From Neosynechococcus sphagnicola sy1 (GTDB lineage: Bacteria > Cyanobacteriota > Cyanobacteriia > Neosynechococcales > Neosynechococcaceae), in assembly GCF_000775285.1 (NCBI RefSeq), contig NZ_JJML01000002.1, positions 1 through 64,000 of the forward strand: a stretch of DNA of 64,000 bases, in the 5' to 3' direction. Both the position numbers and the translations under genes were made by a program. Of this stretch, positions 8,677 through 19,184 are shown piece after piece. The notes beneath the pieces were generated by a model. It searched no databases, had not been told where the DNA came from, and was given only the letters and a program-made list of their open reading frames with translations. The stretch's first letter is position 1; the number at the start of each line of letters is the position of its first letter.

Positions 8677-8821
8677 GCTGTTGCCTGCGGCGATCCGAGC
8701 CATTCCAGAGCTACGCAAAGACCGCTTCGGCATCCTACACTACGCTCCAGCCGGGGAGAGAAGGGGGGTAAGGGTATGGCGAAACCGGGCAAACTACCCG
8801 GCTCCAGTGTCAACTCACCCC
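8677..8821. repeat. dispersed repeat, short copy (long copy at 11795-12010)
   Basis: The stretch from GCTGTTGCCTGCGGCGATCC to CCCGGCTCC(A/G)GTGTCAACTC is shared with 11795-12010. This copy lacks about 70 bp of the internal palindromic part present there. It lies just downstream of umuC, and the long copy lies next to a gene-tail remnant. Confidence 0.8.
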
Positions 8822-8872
8822 ATTAAGGCCCTTGCTCTGAAAATTGCCACTAAAAAATCACATCGTTCAGGC

Positions 8873-10123
8873 TTAGTTGATGAGGGGCAGATCTTGCCAG
8901 CGGGTAGTGTACTGGGGAGAACGCCGATTTGCCTGCAGCCGCCATGCGGTTTTGAGTCCCACAGCCCCATACTGGAGAGTTCCGGCTCCCATCTGGTTAT
9001 TAAGGCGGTCAATCACCTGCATTAACTTCTGGTGCCGTTCTCGATCCAGGGAGTCAAAGAGCCCCATCTGTCGCTGATGCTCCGGTACTAAACCCATCAT
9101 CATAACCCCGGCTTTTTTGTAGCGTTGCCCAGGGCAATACACAACTTCTGCCCCCTGCAAGGCAAAGCCCAGTAGTTCCGGTGTGAGGTTGGTAACTACG
9201 GGCAGGGTCAAGGTTGTGGAATTGGAGTAGGGATGCTCCTGAAACAGACTGGTACGAGCAAACACCATCAGGATAGTCGCCGCCTGCTGCTGTCGTCGGA
9301 GTTTCTCAGCGGCTTTGGAAGTATAAAGGGCGATCGCTTCTTTAAGTTCAGGCAAAGTCTCAATCGGGCGACCAAACGAACGAGAGACACAGGTTTCCTG
9401 TTTGGGCATTGGGCATAAATCTAGTGGCAGACAGGATTCTCCCTGCAACTCTTGAAGCAAACGGATGCCCACAACCCCCATTTTCTGGCGAATCAAAGCT
9501 GGGTCGCTATCTCGCAGTTGAAATGCGGTTTCAATGCCCACAGAACGCAGCCATTTGCTATAGCGCCGACCAATGCCCCAAATGTCCTCAACCTCCGTTG
9601 CTGCCAGAACCTCATCGGGATCTGAGCAGGAGGAGATATCAAATACGCCATTGGCGGTGGAGGATTTCTTGGCGACTCGATTAGCAATCTTTGCCAGGGA
9701 CTTGGTACAGCCGATTCCAACGGATACCGGAATTCCAGTCCACTGCAAAATCTTACGTCGGATTTCCTGTCCATAAGCCGTCAGGTCACGGTGCCTAAAA
9801 GGTAAGTCCAGAAATGCCTCATCAATGGAGTAAATTTCCATTTCGGGTGCAAACTGTTCCAACAGCATCATTACTCGCTGGGACATATCGCCATAGAGGG
9901 CGTAATTGGAAGAAAACACCTGGATCTGATGCTTCTGAATCAAGGGTTGAATCTGAAAGACTGGCACCCCCATCTTGATGCCCAGGGCTTTCGCCTCAGG
10001 GGATCTTGCCACCACGCACCCGTCGTTATTCGACAGTACTACCACTGGCTGTCCCCATAGCTTTGGGTTAAACACCCGTTCGCAGGAGACATAGAAATTG
10101 TTGCAATCTACCAGAGCAAACAT
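8873..10123 (-). CDS. umuC: error-prone DNA polymerase V subunit UmuC
   Basis: A 416-residue Y-family polymerase. The catalytic N-terminus reads [18 protein letters not shown] with the first Mg-binding Asp, and the second acidic pair is in [12 protein letters not shown]. The fingers have [18 protein letters not shown] helix-hairpin-helix (WGIGRRY) and the UmuC C-terminal domain follow, giving the normal length. It copies across DNA lesions as UmuD'2C. It is transcribed just behind umuD (6 bp gap) and should be in the same SOS-type operon. No clear LexA box was identified. Confidence 0.95.
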   Translation of the reverse strand: MFALVDCNNFYVSCERVFNPKLWGQPVVVLSNNDGCVVARSPEAKALGIKMGVPVFQIQPLIQKHQIQVFSSNYALYGDMSQRVMMLLEQFAPEMEIYSIDEAFLDLPFRHRDLTAYGQEIRRKILQWTGIPVSVGIGCTKSLAKIANRVAKKSSTANGVFDISSCSDPDEVLAATEVEDIWGIGRRYSKWLRSVGIETAFQLRDSDPALIRQKMGVVGIRLLQELQGESCLPLDLCPMPKQETCVSRSFGRPIETLPELKEAIALYTSKAAEKLRRQQQAATILMVFARTSLFQEHPYSNSTTLTLPVVTNLTPELLGFALQGAEVVYCPGQRYKKAGVMMMGLVPEHQRQMGLFDSLDRERHQKLMQVIDRLNNQMGAGTLQYGAVGLKTAWRLQANRRSPQYTTRWQDLPLIN

Positions 10124-10129
10124 GCAGGG

Positions 10130-10567
10130 TTAGAGGGGATGGATCACATTGGTTACCACCCCCCAGACCTGGAAGTCCATAGCCTCATCAATTTCCAGAT
10201 CCGGGTAGTTCTGATTATCCGGGATCAGAAATAGTCTGCCTTTACGTCGTCTGAGTCGTTTGACGGTCAATTCACCATTGACCACCGCAATAATAATCCG
10301 CCCCTCCGTTGGCTCTAGGGCGCGGTCTACCACCAGCAGATCGCCAGGATGAATCCCCGCTCCCTTCATGGAATCGCCACTTACCCGCACGAAAAAGGTA
10401 GCAGCAGGATGCTTAATCAGATACTGATTTAGATCAAGCCTGCCTTCGATGTAGTCCTCTGCCGGGGAGGGGAAGCCAGCCGTCACCGGAGTCATGTACA
10501 GCGGTAAGGCACAGACGGTTGAGCGATCTGGTGAGAAAACCTGCTCAACAATGAGTTTAGAATCCAT
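10130..10567 (-). CDS. umuD: UmuD, self-cleaving S24 family peptidase
   Basis: A 145-residue LexA/UmuD-type protein. The self-cleavage site is Ala-Gly in VTAGFPSPAEDY (about residues 28-31). The nucleophilic Ser is in RVSGDSMKGAG and the general-base Lys is in GELTVKRL. It has no N-terminal DNA-binding domain, so it is UmuD rather than LexA. RecA-stimulated cleavage gives UmuD', the partner of UmuC. It precedes umuC by 6 bp. The pair sits near repeats, toxin-antitoxin genes and integron cassettes, so it may be part of accessory DNA. Confidence 0.93.
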   Translation of the reverse strand: MDSKLIVEQVFSPDRSTVCALPLYMTPVTAGFPSPAEDYIEGRLDLNQYLIKHPAATFFVRVSGDSMKGAGIHPGDLLVVDRALEPTEGRIIIAVVNGELTVKRLRRRKGRLFLIPDNQNYPDLEIDEAMDFQVWGVVTNVIHPL

Positions 10568-10616
10568 AGGGGGTAGGGTAAAACCACTCTGGACTTTATC
10601 ACATCAAATTCAATGG

Positions 10617-11010
10617 CTATAGCATCTGGCGAACAAAGGCCATTGCGGCGTATTTTTTAGCATCACGGAAAAATCTAGAAATCCGCCCATGATTCATCCT
10701 TTTGTAATTACCTGGGTCTGGGGGATCTTCCCCTAGGGCTTGAAGCTGGAGGCCCAACATGATGATGATTCCCAAGATTTTGGATCAACCCAATCAGCTC
10801 ATCCACCTGCTCAGAGGTTAACTGCTTGGGACTGGTGCGGCTAAAGTAATTCTGCATCAACGTTTTAACCGAATCGGTATCTAGCCCCGTTGCTTCCCGT
10901 GCTGCTCGAACCCGATCTCACTTATTTTGACCAGACTCCGGCATCGGTGCTCCATCCGTTAACCAAGCCAGCAGAGACTCTGCCAACGCTTGACCGGGGT
11001 TGTGGTGGGT
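10617..11010 (-). pseudogene. degenerate copy of the gene at 11999-12346
   Basis: The minus strand encodes the same peptides as the downstream gene (THHNPGQALAESLL, TDGAPMPESGQ, SPKQLTSEQVDELIGLIQ), but a deletion near 10915 and a frameshift near 10770 break the frame. A further 48 codons in another frame (ending RFFRDAKKYAAMAFVRQML) may be the original C-terminus, lost from the other copy. I do not recognise the family. Confidence 0.6.
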
Positions 11011-11123
11011 GTTGGTTGATGGGGGTTCAGGTACATGGTGCTTTGGGGTGCAGATGTACCGATTGCTAGTCACCAATCCCCCAGGTGTCAACCTAACTGT
11101 TGGGTTGACTGTTTGGCTTGCAG

Positions 11124-11426
11124 TTACACCAGTAGCTTGCAACGAGAGATTCGAGCCAGCACTTCACCCATAGATTCACGCGCAATTGCAAGATCGTAGT
11201 TCGTCTGACCACGAAGCCACCAACCATCGCTAAGTCCAAAGTAGCGACATAACCGGAGGTCAGTATCAGCAGTGATCGCACGCTTGCCAGCGACGATATC
11301 GCCTATGCGCTGAGCTGGCACACCGATATCCTTAGCAAGACGATACTTCGTAAGACCGAGTGGCTTCAGAAACTCTTCTTCCAGCATTTCGCCCGGAGAA
11401 ACAGGGGGAACAGTGCGCATGGTCAA
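11124..11426 (-). CDS. higA: HigA-family XRE antitoxin
   Basis: About 100 residues with a helix-turn-helix: SPGEMLEEEFLKPLGLTKYRLAKDIGVP, then IGDIVAGKRAITADTDLRL and YFGLSDGWWL, the HigA/VapI signature. It neutralises the HigB toxin and represses the operon. It lies 6 bp behind the toxin gene, the toxin-first order usual for HigBA. The start may be the ATG at 11420. The C-terminus runs into duplicated sequence, so the last few residues may not be original. Confidence 0.9.
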   Translation of the reverse strand: MTMRTVPPVSPGEMLEEEFLKPLGLTKYRLAKDIGVPAQRIGDIVAGKRAITADTDLRLCRYFGLSDGWWLRGQTNYDLAIARESMGEVLARISRCKLLV

Positions 11427-11432
11427 CCTCGT

Positions 11433-11714
11433 TCAATGGTAGTCAACGATCTCCACGTCTTTCGCGCCTTCGGAAGTCCACACAAAGCACACGCGCCATT
11501 GATCATTGATGCGGATGCTGTGCTGACCTTTCCTATCACCTTTCAAGGCTTCGAGTCGATTGCCAGGTGGTACGCGTAGATCTTCCAAGACAGACGACCA
11601 ATTAAGCTGCTCAAGTTTTCGCAGAGCCGGACGCTCGACGTTAACCCAACGACCTACACGCTTGCCAGCGAAGAGGGCCTCGGTGTCCTTGCACTTGAAG
11701 CTCTTGATCGCCAT
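11433..11714 (-). CDS. higB: HigB/RelE-family mRNA interferase toxin
   Basis: A 93-residue RelE-superfamily toxin of normal length: MAIKSFKCKDTEALFAG, ERPALRKLEQLNWS, VPPGNRLEALKGDR and the C-terminal core HSIRINDQWRVCFVWTSEG. It should cleave mRNA on the ribosome. It is the first gene of a two-gene operon with higA. A near-palindromic operator lies 18 bp upstream. TA modules like this are often found in integron arrays and islands, but no attC is visible next to this pair. Confidence 0.92.
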   Translation of the reverse strand: MAIKSFKCKDTEALFAGKRVGRWVNVERPALRKLEQLNWSSVLEDLRVPPGNRLEALKGDRKGQHSIRINDQWRVCFVWTSEGAKDVEIVDYH

Positions 11715-11721
11715 GATAATA

Positions 11722-11750
11722 TACTAACGCCTAACGTTAATAACGTTAAA
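11722..11750 (-). promoter_or_regulatory. higBA operator/promoter
   Basis: A near-perfect palindrome, TAACGTTAATAACGTTA (11732-11748), lies immediately upstream of higB. TATATT, a possible -10 box, lies between it and the ATG. Its position fits autorepression by HigA. The very short leader suggests the start of transcription is close to the ATG. Confidence 0.6.
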
Positions 11751-11794
11751 TGTGATTATCACCTGACTAGGGTGCGCGTAGGTGCAGGAGGAAT

Positions 11795-12010
11795 GCTGTT
11801 GCCTGCGGCGATCCGAGCCATTTCAAAGCTACGCAAAGACCGCTTCGGCATCCTATCAATTCCGCTCCGCTCCATTGATGCGCCTACGCTTGGGGTCTTT
11901 GCTCCGCAATGGCTTCCACTACGTTCCAGCCGGGGAGAGTAAGAGAGAGAAGGGGGGTAAGGGTATGGCGAAACCGGGCAAACTACCCGGCTCCGGTGTC
12001 AACTCACCCC
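11795..12010. repeat. dispersed repeat, long copy with internal palindromes
   Basis: It shares both ends with 8677-8821. The internal part folds into nested stems, GCAAAGACC with GGTCTTTGC and GCCATT with AATGGC. The repeat ends exactly where the gene-tail homology at 12011 begins, so repeat and gene tail look like one duplicated module. It has no transposase, so it behaves like a MITE or REP-type element. Confidence 0.75.
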
Positions 12011-12346
12011 AACATGATGATTCCCAAGATTTTGGATCAACCCAATCAGCTCATCCACCTGCTCAGAGGTTAACTGCTTGGGACTAGTGCGGCTAAAGTA
12101 ACTCTGCATCAACGTTTTAACCGAATCGGTATCCAATCCCGTTGCTTCCCGCGCTGCTCGAACCCGATGCTCGAAGAGCGGTCTTTGACCATCGCACTTA
12201 CTTTGACCAGACTCCGGCATCGGTGCTCCATCCGTTAACCAAACCAGCAGAGACTCTGCCAACGCTTGACCGGGGTTGTGGTGCGTGGTGTTGCTCAACG
12301 CAGGGCAGCGAGACTTGTAAATCGTCAAAATATGCTGCATGTGCAT
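11999..12346 (-). CDS. uncharacterised protein, probable gene remnant
   Basis: A 115-residue reading frame. The core runs from THHNPGQALAESLLVWLTDG to SPKQLTSEQVDELIGLIQNLG. It is duplicated, with damage, at 10617-11010. Upstream of THHNPGQ the two copies are unrelated, so both look like 3' parts of a larger gene moved together with the neighbouring repeat. The C-terminal residues HHVGVS come from the repeat itself. I do not recognise a family or function. Confidence 0.45.
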   Translation of the reverse strand: MHMQHILTIYKSRCPALSNTTHHNPGQALAESLLVWLTDGAPMPESGQSKCDGQRPLFEHRVRAAREATGLDTDSVKTLMQSYFSRTSPKQLTSEQVDELIGLIQNLGNHHVGVS

Positions 12347-12722
12347 TGGATCAACCGCATCTTGAACAATCGGCTATTTCGGCTGATCATGGGGGCAATT
12401 ATCTAAAAATGTAAAGTTATGCATCCACTTTCAACGTTTCTGTCTGGAACCCTATAGAACTTGGGCTATAGCTCATCATCACAAATCCAGAGACCAGTGC
12501 CAGGACGACAATGAGGTGAAGTGCAACGGAATCCGCAAGATTTCCGCTTCATCGAGCAGCTGGGCAGATTGCGAGCTGAGGAATGAACTACCCTGCCGCA
12601 AGCGGACGGGGTATCAGATTAAAGCTAGTAAGAGGCTCGATCAAGTCTCGCGCTCTGTTGGGCGAGCATGCGAACCTTGAGAGCGATGTGCAGCAAAAGT
12701 GATCACTGGGGATTTCATTCAA
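12347..12722. other. intergenic stretch with repeats
   Basis: No gene is seen. It contains the second copy of the 7184-7320 repeat (12509-12690). Inside that copy is a short palindrome, CCCTGCCGCAAGCGGACGGGG (about 12590-12610 with flanks), similar to small palindromic repeats common in cyanobacteria. Confidence 0.6.
12509..12690. repeat. dispersed repeat, copy 2, with nested palindrome
   Basis: It matches 7184-7320 in AGTGCAACGGAATCCG, GCTTCATCGAG, GGGCAGATTGCGAGCTGA and TCAAGTCTCGCGC. About 40 bp holding a GCCGCAAGCGG palindrome are inserted relative to the first copy. It keeps half of the attC-like arms, so it may be a cassette-boundary relic. Confidence 0.6.
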
Positions 12723-14283
12723 TCACTGGATCACTGGAGGGCATGGATCGGTGTCTTGGGCAGACCGATCAATCGCTGGGTTGTCCCAATCTCCGGTCTC
12801 TTCAGCGACGCGATAGACCGGGATCTCAGCCGGCGCATAGGTGGGGGGCACCAACTGTAAGGAGCGCTGTTGTTGGAGGGGTTGCGCCAGGGATTTTGTC
12901 TGGGGAGTGGGGGAGTCGCCCCTGTGTCGCCGTTGGGATGTCTGTTCCTCGGAGGTTTCTGCCGCAACGACTTCATAGAGCCATGCCAGCTTATCGGGGC
13001 GACTTCCCTGGCGCAGCACCCGCCCCAAACGTTGGATATACTCACGGGTGGAGCCAGTTCCCGACAGAATAATCGCAATCTGCGCCTCAGGAACGTCTAC
13101 CCCTTCATTGAGCACATGGGAGGTGACCAGGGTTTTGTAATCTCCCTGGCGAAATCGTTCTAAAATCCGGTGGCGTTCCTTGACGGGGGTTTGATGGGTA
13201 ATTGCCGGAATCAGAAAATCTTGAGAAATTCGATAGACCGTGGCATTGTCATTGGTGAAAATCAAGATCCGTTCCGGAGCATGTTGAGCCAGCAGGTCAG
13301 CCAGAACCCGTAATTTTCCCTCGGTGCCCAAGGCGATCGCCCGGGCATCCCGGTGAGCTAGCATCGCCCGTCGTCCGGCAACAGAACCCGCACTCACCTG
13401 TACAAATCGCTGCCACCCCTGAAGGCTCCCCAGGTAAATTTTTTGGGATTGTAAAAAACTCATTCCGCAGCTTCATTAAGGTGGTGTAGCGATCGCGCTC
13501 TGAGGTGGAGAGTTGCACCTGAATTTTCACAATTTCATGGGGTGCCAATGCCTTGCCAGAGAGTTCGGCGGCGGTTTTGCGGTAAATCTCTGCTCCCAGG
13601 AGAGCGACTAGGTCGGCATGTCTGCCATCAGTTCGTTCCGGCGTGGCCGTTAACCCCAAGCGATAGGGCGCTATGGAAAGCTCGGCAATCCCGCGGTTGA
13701 AGTTGCTAGGCAGGTGATGGCACTCATCACAAATTAACAGTCCATAGCGATTTCCCAGGGTCTCCGCATGGATGGCCGCACTGTCATAGGTTGCAATTAA
13801 GATCGGGGTGCGATCGCGGGAACCCCCTCCCAGCAGTCCGACGACACTATCGGGGAAGGCCGCGACCAGGTGGGCATACCACTGGTGCATCAAATCGAGG
13901 GTGGGCACCACGATCAAGGTGCTGCGAGGGGTTGCCTGCATTGCCAGTTGAGCCAGGTAGGTTTTACCAGCAGCGGTCGGTAGCACAACAACGCCCCGGC
14001 ACCCTGCCTGTTTCCAGGCTGTCAACGCCTCCTGCTGGTGGGGATAGGGTTGCATTTCTAGGCGGGGAGTTAAGGTCATTTCTTCAAAGGCCGTTGCCTG
14101 ATCCAGAAACTCCACGCCCGCTGTTTGCAGCGCCGTCATTAGATGGGAATAGTGGCAGGCGGGAATCCGAAACCGCTCCACCCGATCATCCCAGGTGGCG
14201 AAGTCAACCCATGCTTTGCCTTTGGGGGGAGGATGGAGAATCAGGGTGCCCCGGTCAAAGGTCAGGGTAGAAATGCGAACCAT
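12723..14283 (-). CDS. XPB/RadD-like DEAH helicase (frameshift at about 13440)
   Basis: Two overlapping frames join into one superfamily 2 helicase of about 519 residues if one T is removed from the T6 run near 13440 (RNEF then LQSQKIYLG). The start MVRISTLTF at 14283 is preferred over one 78 bp upstream. Walker A is LPTAAGKT, the DEAH-type box is CDECHH, motif III is LGLTATPERTDG, and motifs V/VI are NEGVDVPEAQ and QRLGRVLRQG. The family unwinds damaged or forked DNA; in many prokaryotes XPB is paired with the Bax1/DUF790 nuclease, and none is next to it here. The shift could be real, but the window has many similar ones. Confidence 0.82.
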
Positions 14284-14576
14284 GGGCTGTCCTGGGATCT
14301 GATCAACGATGGGCGCTAGCCTGCGGTGGATTGATCTTACGCGAACCATCCCCTGCATCACCCCCAGTTTGCAACCGATGAAGCGGCGATCGCTACGGGG
14401 GTGGCGACCCTAGCCTTTCCCCAGCCTCTATAGCGCTGGTCAGACCACTGAGGATATGGTCAGACTGTCAAATGCCGATTTTGAAAGACTGCCTGATATC
14501 CCCCTCGCCCAACGAGATCCTGGAACTCCAGGTAGTCTATAGGTAGACTGGGACGGAGCGACTTTGGGGAACTCTC

Positions 14577-17293
14577 ATGACAGCCGAACGGATTCGACTT
14601 CAATCAGCCCGCGATCACAACATTCCCTGGAAAAAGTGGGGCCCCTACCTGAGTGAGCGCCAGTGGGGAACGGTGCGAGAAGACTACAGTGAGAACGGCG
14701 ATGCCTGGAATTATTTTCCCCATGACCAGTCGCGATCGCGGGCCTATCGTTGGGGCGAAGATGGCTTGGGGGGGCATTTCTGACGACCACCAGGTGCTTT
14801 GCTTTGCCTTGGCCCTCTGGAATGGTAAGGACCCGATCCTAAAGGAGCGCATGTTTGGACTCACCAACAACGAGGGCAATCATGGCGAGGACGTGAAGGA
14901 GTATTACTTCTACCTCGACAGCACCCCCACCCACTCCTATATGAAATATCTCTACAAGTATCCCCAGGGGGCATTTCCCTATGACGATTTAGTCAAAACC
15001 AATGGGCAACGTAGTCGAGAAGAGTTGGAATACGAACTCCTGGATACGGGTATTTTCAACGAAGACCGCTATTTCGATGTCTTTGTTGAATACGCCAAAG
15101 GGGATGTAGAGGATATCCTGATTCAAATTAGCATCGCGAACCGTGGCCCTGAAGCAGCTCCCCTGCACCTATTGCCAACGCTGTGGTTCCGTAATACCTG
15201 GTCTTGGTCCGATGGCGGTTCTAAGCCGATGCTGCAAAAAGTTGAAAACGCTGAACACACTATTATCCAAGCCCATCACACCGATCCGATGTTTCAGGAG
15301 TGGTTGGCGGACTACTATCTCTACTGCGATCGCATCGTTCCCCTGTTATTTACCGAGAACGAAACCAATCACGCCCGTCTCTTTGCCACGGCGAATACCA
15401 GCCCCTACGTTAAGGATGGGATTCACAATTACCTGGTGCAGGGGCAACAGGATGCTATCAATCCCCTGCAAATCGGCACGAAGGTGTCCCCCCACTATCA
15501 ACTGCTGGTGGAGGCTGGAACTACCCAGGTCGTCCGCCTGCGCTTGACCCGCACCGCACCGGATCAGATCAGCCACCCCTTTGCTGAGTTTGATGCCATG
15601 GTGCAAACACGTCTGCAAGAAGCCGATGCCTTCTATGACGAAATTACGCCAGAACCCGTCAAAGCCGATGCCGATCGCAACCAGGTGATGCGTCAGGCCC
15701 TGGCTGGCATGTTGTGGACGAAGCAGTACTTTTACTACGACGTGGATAAGTGGCTAGAGGAACATCACGTCACCCCGTGGTCGAGCCCGGAGCACCGTAA
15801 GGCCATCCGCAACGGGGAATGGTTCCACATGTATAACGACGACATTATCTCCATGCCGGATAAGTGGGAGTATCCCTGGTATGCAGCCTGGGATCTGGCC
15901 TTCCATATGCTGCCCCTGTCGATCGTGGACTCGGACTTTGCCAAAGCCCAGTTGGATTTAATGCTGCGGAATGACTATCTGCACCCCAACGGTCAAATCC
16001 CTGCCTATGAGTGGAACTTTGGGGATGTCAACCCTCCCGTCCATGCCTACGCCACCATGCAAATCTATTTGATTGACAAGGTACGGAATCATGGCAAGGG
16101 GGATCTGGACTTTCTCAAGTATGCCTTTGCCAAGCTGCTGGTGAATTTCACCTGGTGGGTGAATCGCAAGGATCGCACCGGCAGCAACGTTTTTGAGGGC
16201 GGATTTTTAGGACTGGATAACATCGGTGTGTTTGACCGCAGTTCTCCCCTGCCCACGGGGGGCTATCTGGAACAGGCCGATGGCACTGCCTGGATGATCG
16301 TTTTTTAGCCAGCAGATGCTGCGAATTGCCGTGGAACTGGCGGTTCATGCTCCCATCTACGAGGAATTTGTCTCTAAGTTCTTTGAGCATACGATGTGGA
16401 TGTCCGCTGCCATGGATCGTCTGGGAGATCACCAGGATGAAATGTGGGATGAAACAGATGGATTCTTCTACGATGTCCTGCGATTACCCAATGGCACGGC
16501 GATGCGCTTAAAGGTGCGATCGATGGTGGGACTGCTGCCCCTGGCAGCCGTATCTATTTTTGAAGCCGAGGATCTGGCGAAATTACCAAACTTTAGAAAG
16601 CGTGCTGTAGCATTTTGGAACCGTCACCCGGAACTGACGACGAATATGCACCTGCCCAATATACCGAGCGCTTCAGGGCAGTACATGCTGTCGGTGTTCA
16701 ATGAGCAAAAGTTGCGTCGCGTCCTCGCCCGGATGCTGGATGAAACCGAGTTTCTGAGTCCCTATGGAATTCGATCGCTCTCCCGCTATCACCGAGACCA
16801 TCCCTTTGTCTTTCACCATGGGGGGCAGGAATTCCGCGTTGACTATCTGCCAGGGGACTCCAACTCAGGGATGTTCGGCGGCAACTCCAATTGGCGTGGC
16901 CCTGTCTGGATGCCGGTGAATTTGTTGCTCCTAGCTGCCCTGATTCGGCTGTATGCCTTCTATGGAGACTCGTTTAAGGTGGAATGTCCAACGGGGTCTG
17001 GACAATATATGACTCTGTTTGAAGTAGCACAAGACCTGAGAGAGCGGTTAACTTGCATCTTCCTACGGGATGGCAGTGGACGCCGCCCCGTCTATGGCGG
17101 TGCAGAGAAGTTCCAAACCGACCCCTACTGGAAGGACTTAGTCCTATTCTACGAATACTTTCACGGGGATAATGGAGCCGGGATTGGAGCCAGCCATCAG
17201 ACCGGATGGACGGGGTGTGTCGCCCGGATCATGCATGGAATGCCAGATATCACCAAAGAGTTCCTGACGATTTTGAAGCATCCCCCAAGCTGA
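14577..17293 (+). CDS. GH63/MGH1-type glucosidase (two frameshifts)
   Basis: Three frames join into a glycoside hydrolase of about 904 residues if one G is removed from the G7 run at about 14774 and one T from the T6 run at about 16303. The protein starts [36 protein letters not shown], typical of the cyanobacterial cytosolic glucosidase of the MGH1 group. It continues with an (alpha/alpha)6 barrel, with signatures such as [14 protein letters not shown]-like and [13 protein letters not shown]. No signal peptide is present. The likely substrate is an alpha-linked glucoside such as a compatible solute, but it cannot be assigned from sequence. The summed length is divisible by three after both corrections, supporting one intact gene. 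Confidence 0.85.
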
Positions 17294-17384
17294 GCAAGGG
17301 GTTAACCTCCATCTTTCTGGGCGATCGCTGGGGATGGGAACCAGTCGATGGGGAAGGAGGTTTCAAGCAGTGAGTGCGAAAGTC

Positions 17385-19184
17385 CTAAGCAACTTTTAAC
17401 TGCACCCTAAAACAGGTTTGGTGATTGCTACTTTCAACCTGGATCGACCCGTCCATTTGTTCAACGAGTTTTTTCACCAGTGCCAGTCCCAAGCCGGTAC
17501 CGCCGTGTTTCCAGGGATCATTGTTGGGAATGCGGTAGAACTTATCAAAGATCCGAGACAGTTCTGCGGGGGCAATTTCCACCCCGGTATTGGTGACCGT
17601 CAGGTGTAAAAAATCTGGGCTCTCCGGTGTCGTGATCTCCTGAGCGATATGAGCTGAAATTGAAATGGTTTCCCCTGGGGGGGTATATTTACAGGCGTTA
17701 CTCAGGAGTTCTGTAATGATGCGATCGATCCCTTGGGGATCAAAGTTCACGGTGGGTAAGTCAGGGTCAAGGATGATCTCCAGGGTTTGCTGTTGATTTT
17801 GAGTCCGGGTTTCAAAGGGTTCGATCAGGTGGGGAATAAAATGCTGGAGGTTGATAGCAGTTGGTTGGCTGGCATAGGTTCCGGCTTCAATATATTGCAG
17901 ACTCAACAGATCTTCTACCAGAGAAAGTTCCCGGTTGCACTCTTCCTCTAACACCCTCAGGTACTGAATAATTTTATTTTTTTGAGCCGCGGAATCTAAG
18001 GTTTTTGCCATCCTCTGATCTTCTGGATCAGTCATGATGGTTAATAACCTAATCACCATTTTCATGCTGGCGATGGGAGTTCGCAATTCATGGGAGATGG
18101 TGCTGAGAAAATCATCTTTGAGGTGATGCAGCCGTTCCAGCTCTTTTACCTGTGCTTGGGCGGCTGCATACAGTCGCGCTTGCCGCAGGGCGATCGCCCC
18201 CTGGTTGGCTACCTGTTGTACCAGATTGACTTCCATGTCACTAAAGCTGGAGGCGGTGTCTTTAAACAGCCACAGATCCCCAATAATCCCCACCTGGGCT
18301 ACCTGATGATCAAAAATAGGGCAGGCTAAAATTGCCGAGTGATTGCGGATGGGGCTGGGTTGAATCTGGCAAAAGGCAAAGCAAACCCGCTGATGTTGCA
18401 ATTGCTCATAGATTTCCGGGGCATCTGCCATGTAAAGCAGTTGTCCCTGCGTCCCAGGTTGACCTGAGGCAACATACTGGTAGCGAATCGTTGAGGATTG
18501 ATGATCCGTGTTGTACAGTACCGCGTCACAGCAGTGAACTTCCAAAGCTGCGGCTAGTTCTTTCACCGCAGCCTCGAGGATGTGATGCTGATCTAAAGAG
18601 TCTCGAACTTTGTCAGAGATGCGCTTCAGGGTGGCTTCAAAGTTGAGGGATTGTTGTAGTTCCAGCGTCCGCACTTTCACCCGTCGCTCTAAATCAGCGT
18701 TGAGGTGGCGAATTTCAGTCTCTGCCCGGTGGCGCTGGTGAATCTCTTGCTCAAGTTGGTGATTTTGTCGGGTGAGTTGTTGGTGCTGCCGTTGGATGAG
18801 CAGCTGATTTCTGACTCTTGCCAGGATTTCAAGTTCTTGAAAGGGTTTGGTGATGTAATCCTGGCCACCACACTCAAAGGCCCGAAGTTTGTCGTTGATC
18901 TGATCAAGAGCACTGATAAAAATGATCGGAATCTGGCGGGTAACTGCGGAGGCTTTTAACTGCTCACAGACCTCATAGCCATTCATTTCTGGCATGTTAA
19001 TGTCTAGCAGAATTAAATCCGGTGGGTCACGGTGAGCCGCTTGGAGTGCCATTCTGCCGTTCAGCGACTTGCGAATGATATAGCCTTTGGACTCCAGGAT
19101 CTTGGCCAGTAAGCGCAGATTATCTGGGATATCATCTACAACCAGAATGTTAGTTTCAGCGGCAATTTTGAGCCCAGTCACCAT
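17385..19184 (-). CDS. hybrid sensor kinase: REC-GAF-HisKA-HATPase
   Basis: A 599-residue protein. An N-terminal receiver (VVDDIPDNL, LILLDINMPEMNGYE with the phospho-acceptor Asp, K in YITKPF) is followed by a coiled coil (about 130-170) and a GAF domain. A HisKA box follows (DDFLSTISHELRTPIASM). The HATPase has N (ELLSNACKYT) and G boxes (GGTGLGLALVKK). It overlaps the stop of the upstream phytochrome kinase by 1 bp (TGATG), so the two are translated together. The likely scheme is that the phytochrome passes phosphate to this receiver, changing the activity of its own kinase. Targets are unknown. Confidence 0.9.
   Translation of the reverse strand: MVTGLKIAAETNILVVDDIPDNLRLLAKILESKGYIIRKSLNGRMALQAAHRDPPDLILLDINMPEMNGYEVCEQLKASAVTRQIPIIFISALDQINDKLRAFECGGQDYITKPFQELEILARVRNQLLIQRQHQQLTRQNHQLEQEIHQRHRAETEIRHLNADLERRVKVRTLELQQSLNFEATLKRISDKVRDSLDQHHILEAAVKELAAALEVHCCDAVLYNTDHQSSTIRYQYVASGQPGTQGQLLYMADAPEIYEQLQHQRVCFAFCQIQPSPIRNHSAILACPIFDHQVAQVGIIGDLWLFKDTASSFSDMEVNLVQQVANQGAIALRQARLYAAAQAQVKELERLHHLKDDFLSTISHELRTPIASMKMVIRLLTIMTDPEDQRMAKTLDSAAQKNKIIQYLRVLEEECNRELSLVEDLLSLQYIEAGTYASQPTAINLQHFIPHLIEPFETRTQNQQQTLEIILDPDLPTVNFDPQGIDRIITELLSNACKYTPPGETISISAHIAQEITTPESPDFLHLTVTNTGVEIAPAELSRIFDKFYRIPNNDPWKHGGTGLGLALVKKLVEQMDGSIQVESSNHQTCFRVQLKVA

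Noticed and set aside
10990-11110. Palindrome GTCAACC...GGTTGAC as a possible attC site
   Set aside because: The outer boxes are too close and no L''/L' arms with the extra base are present. More likely an ordinary inverted repeat.
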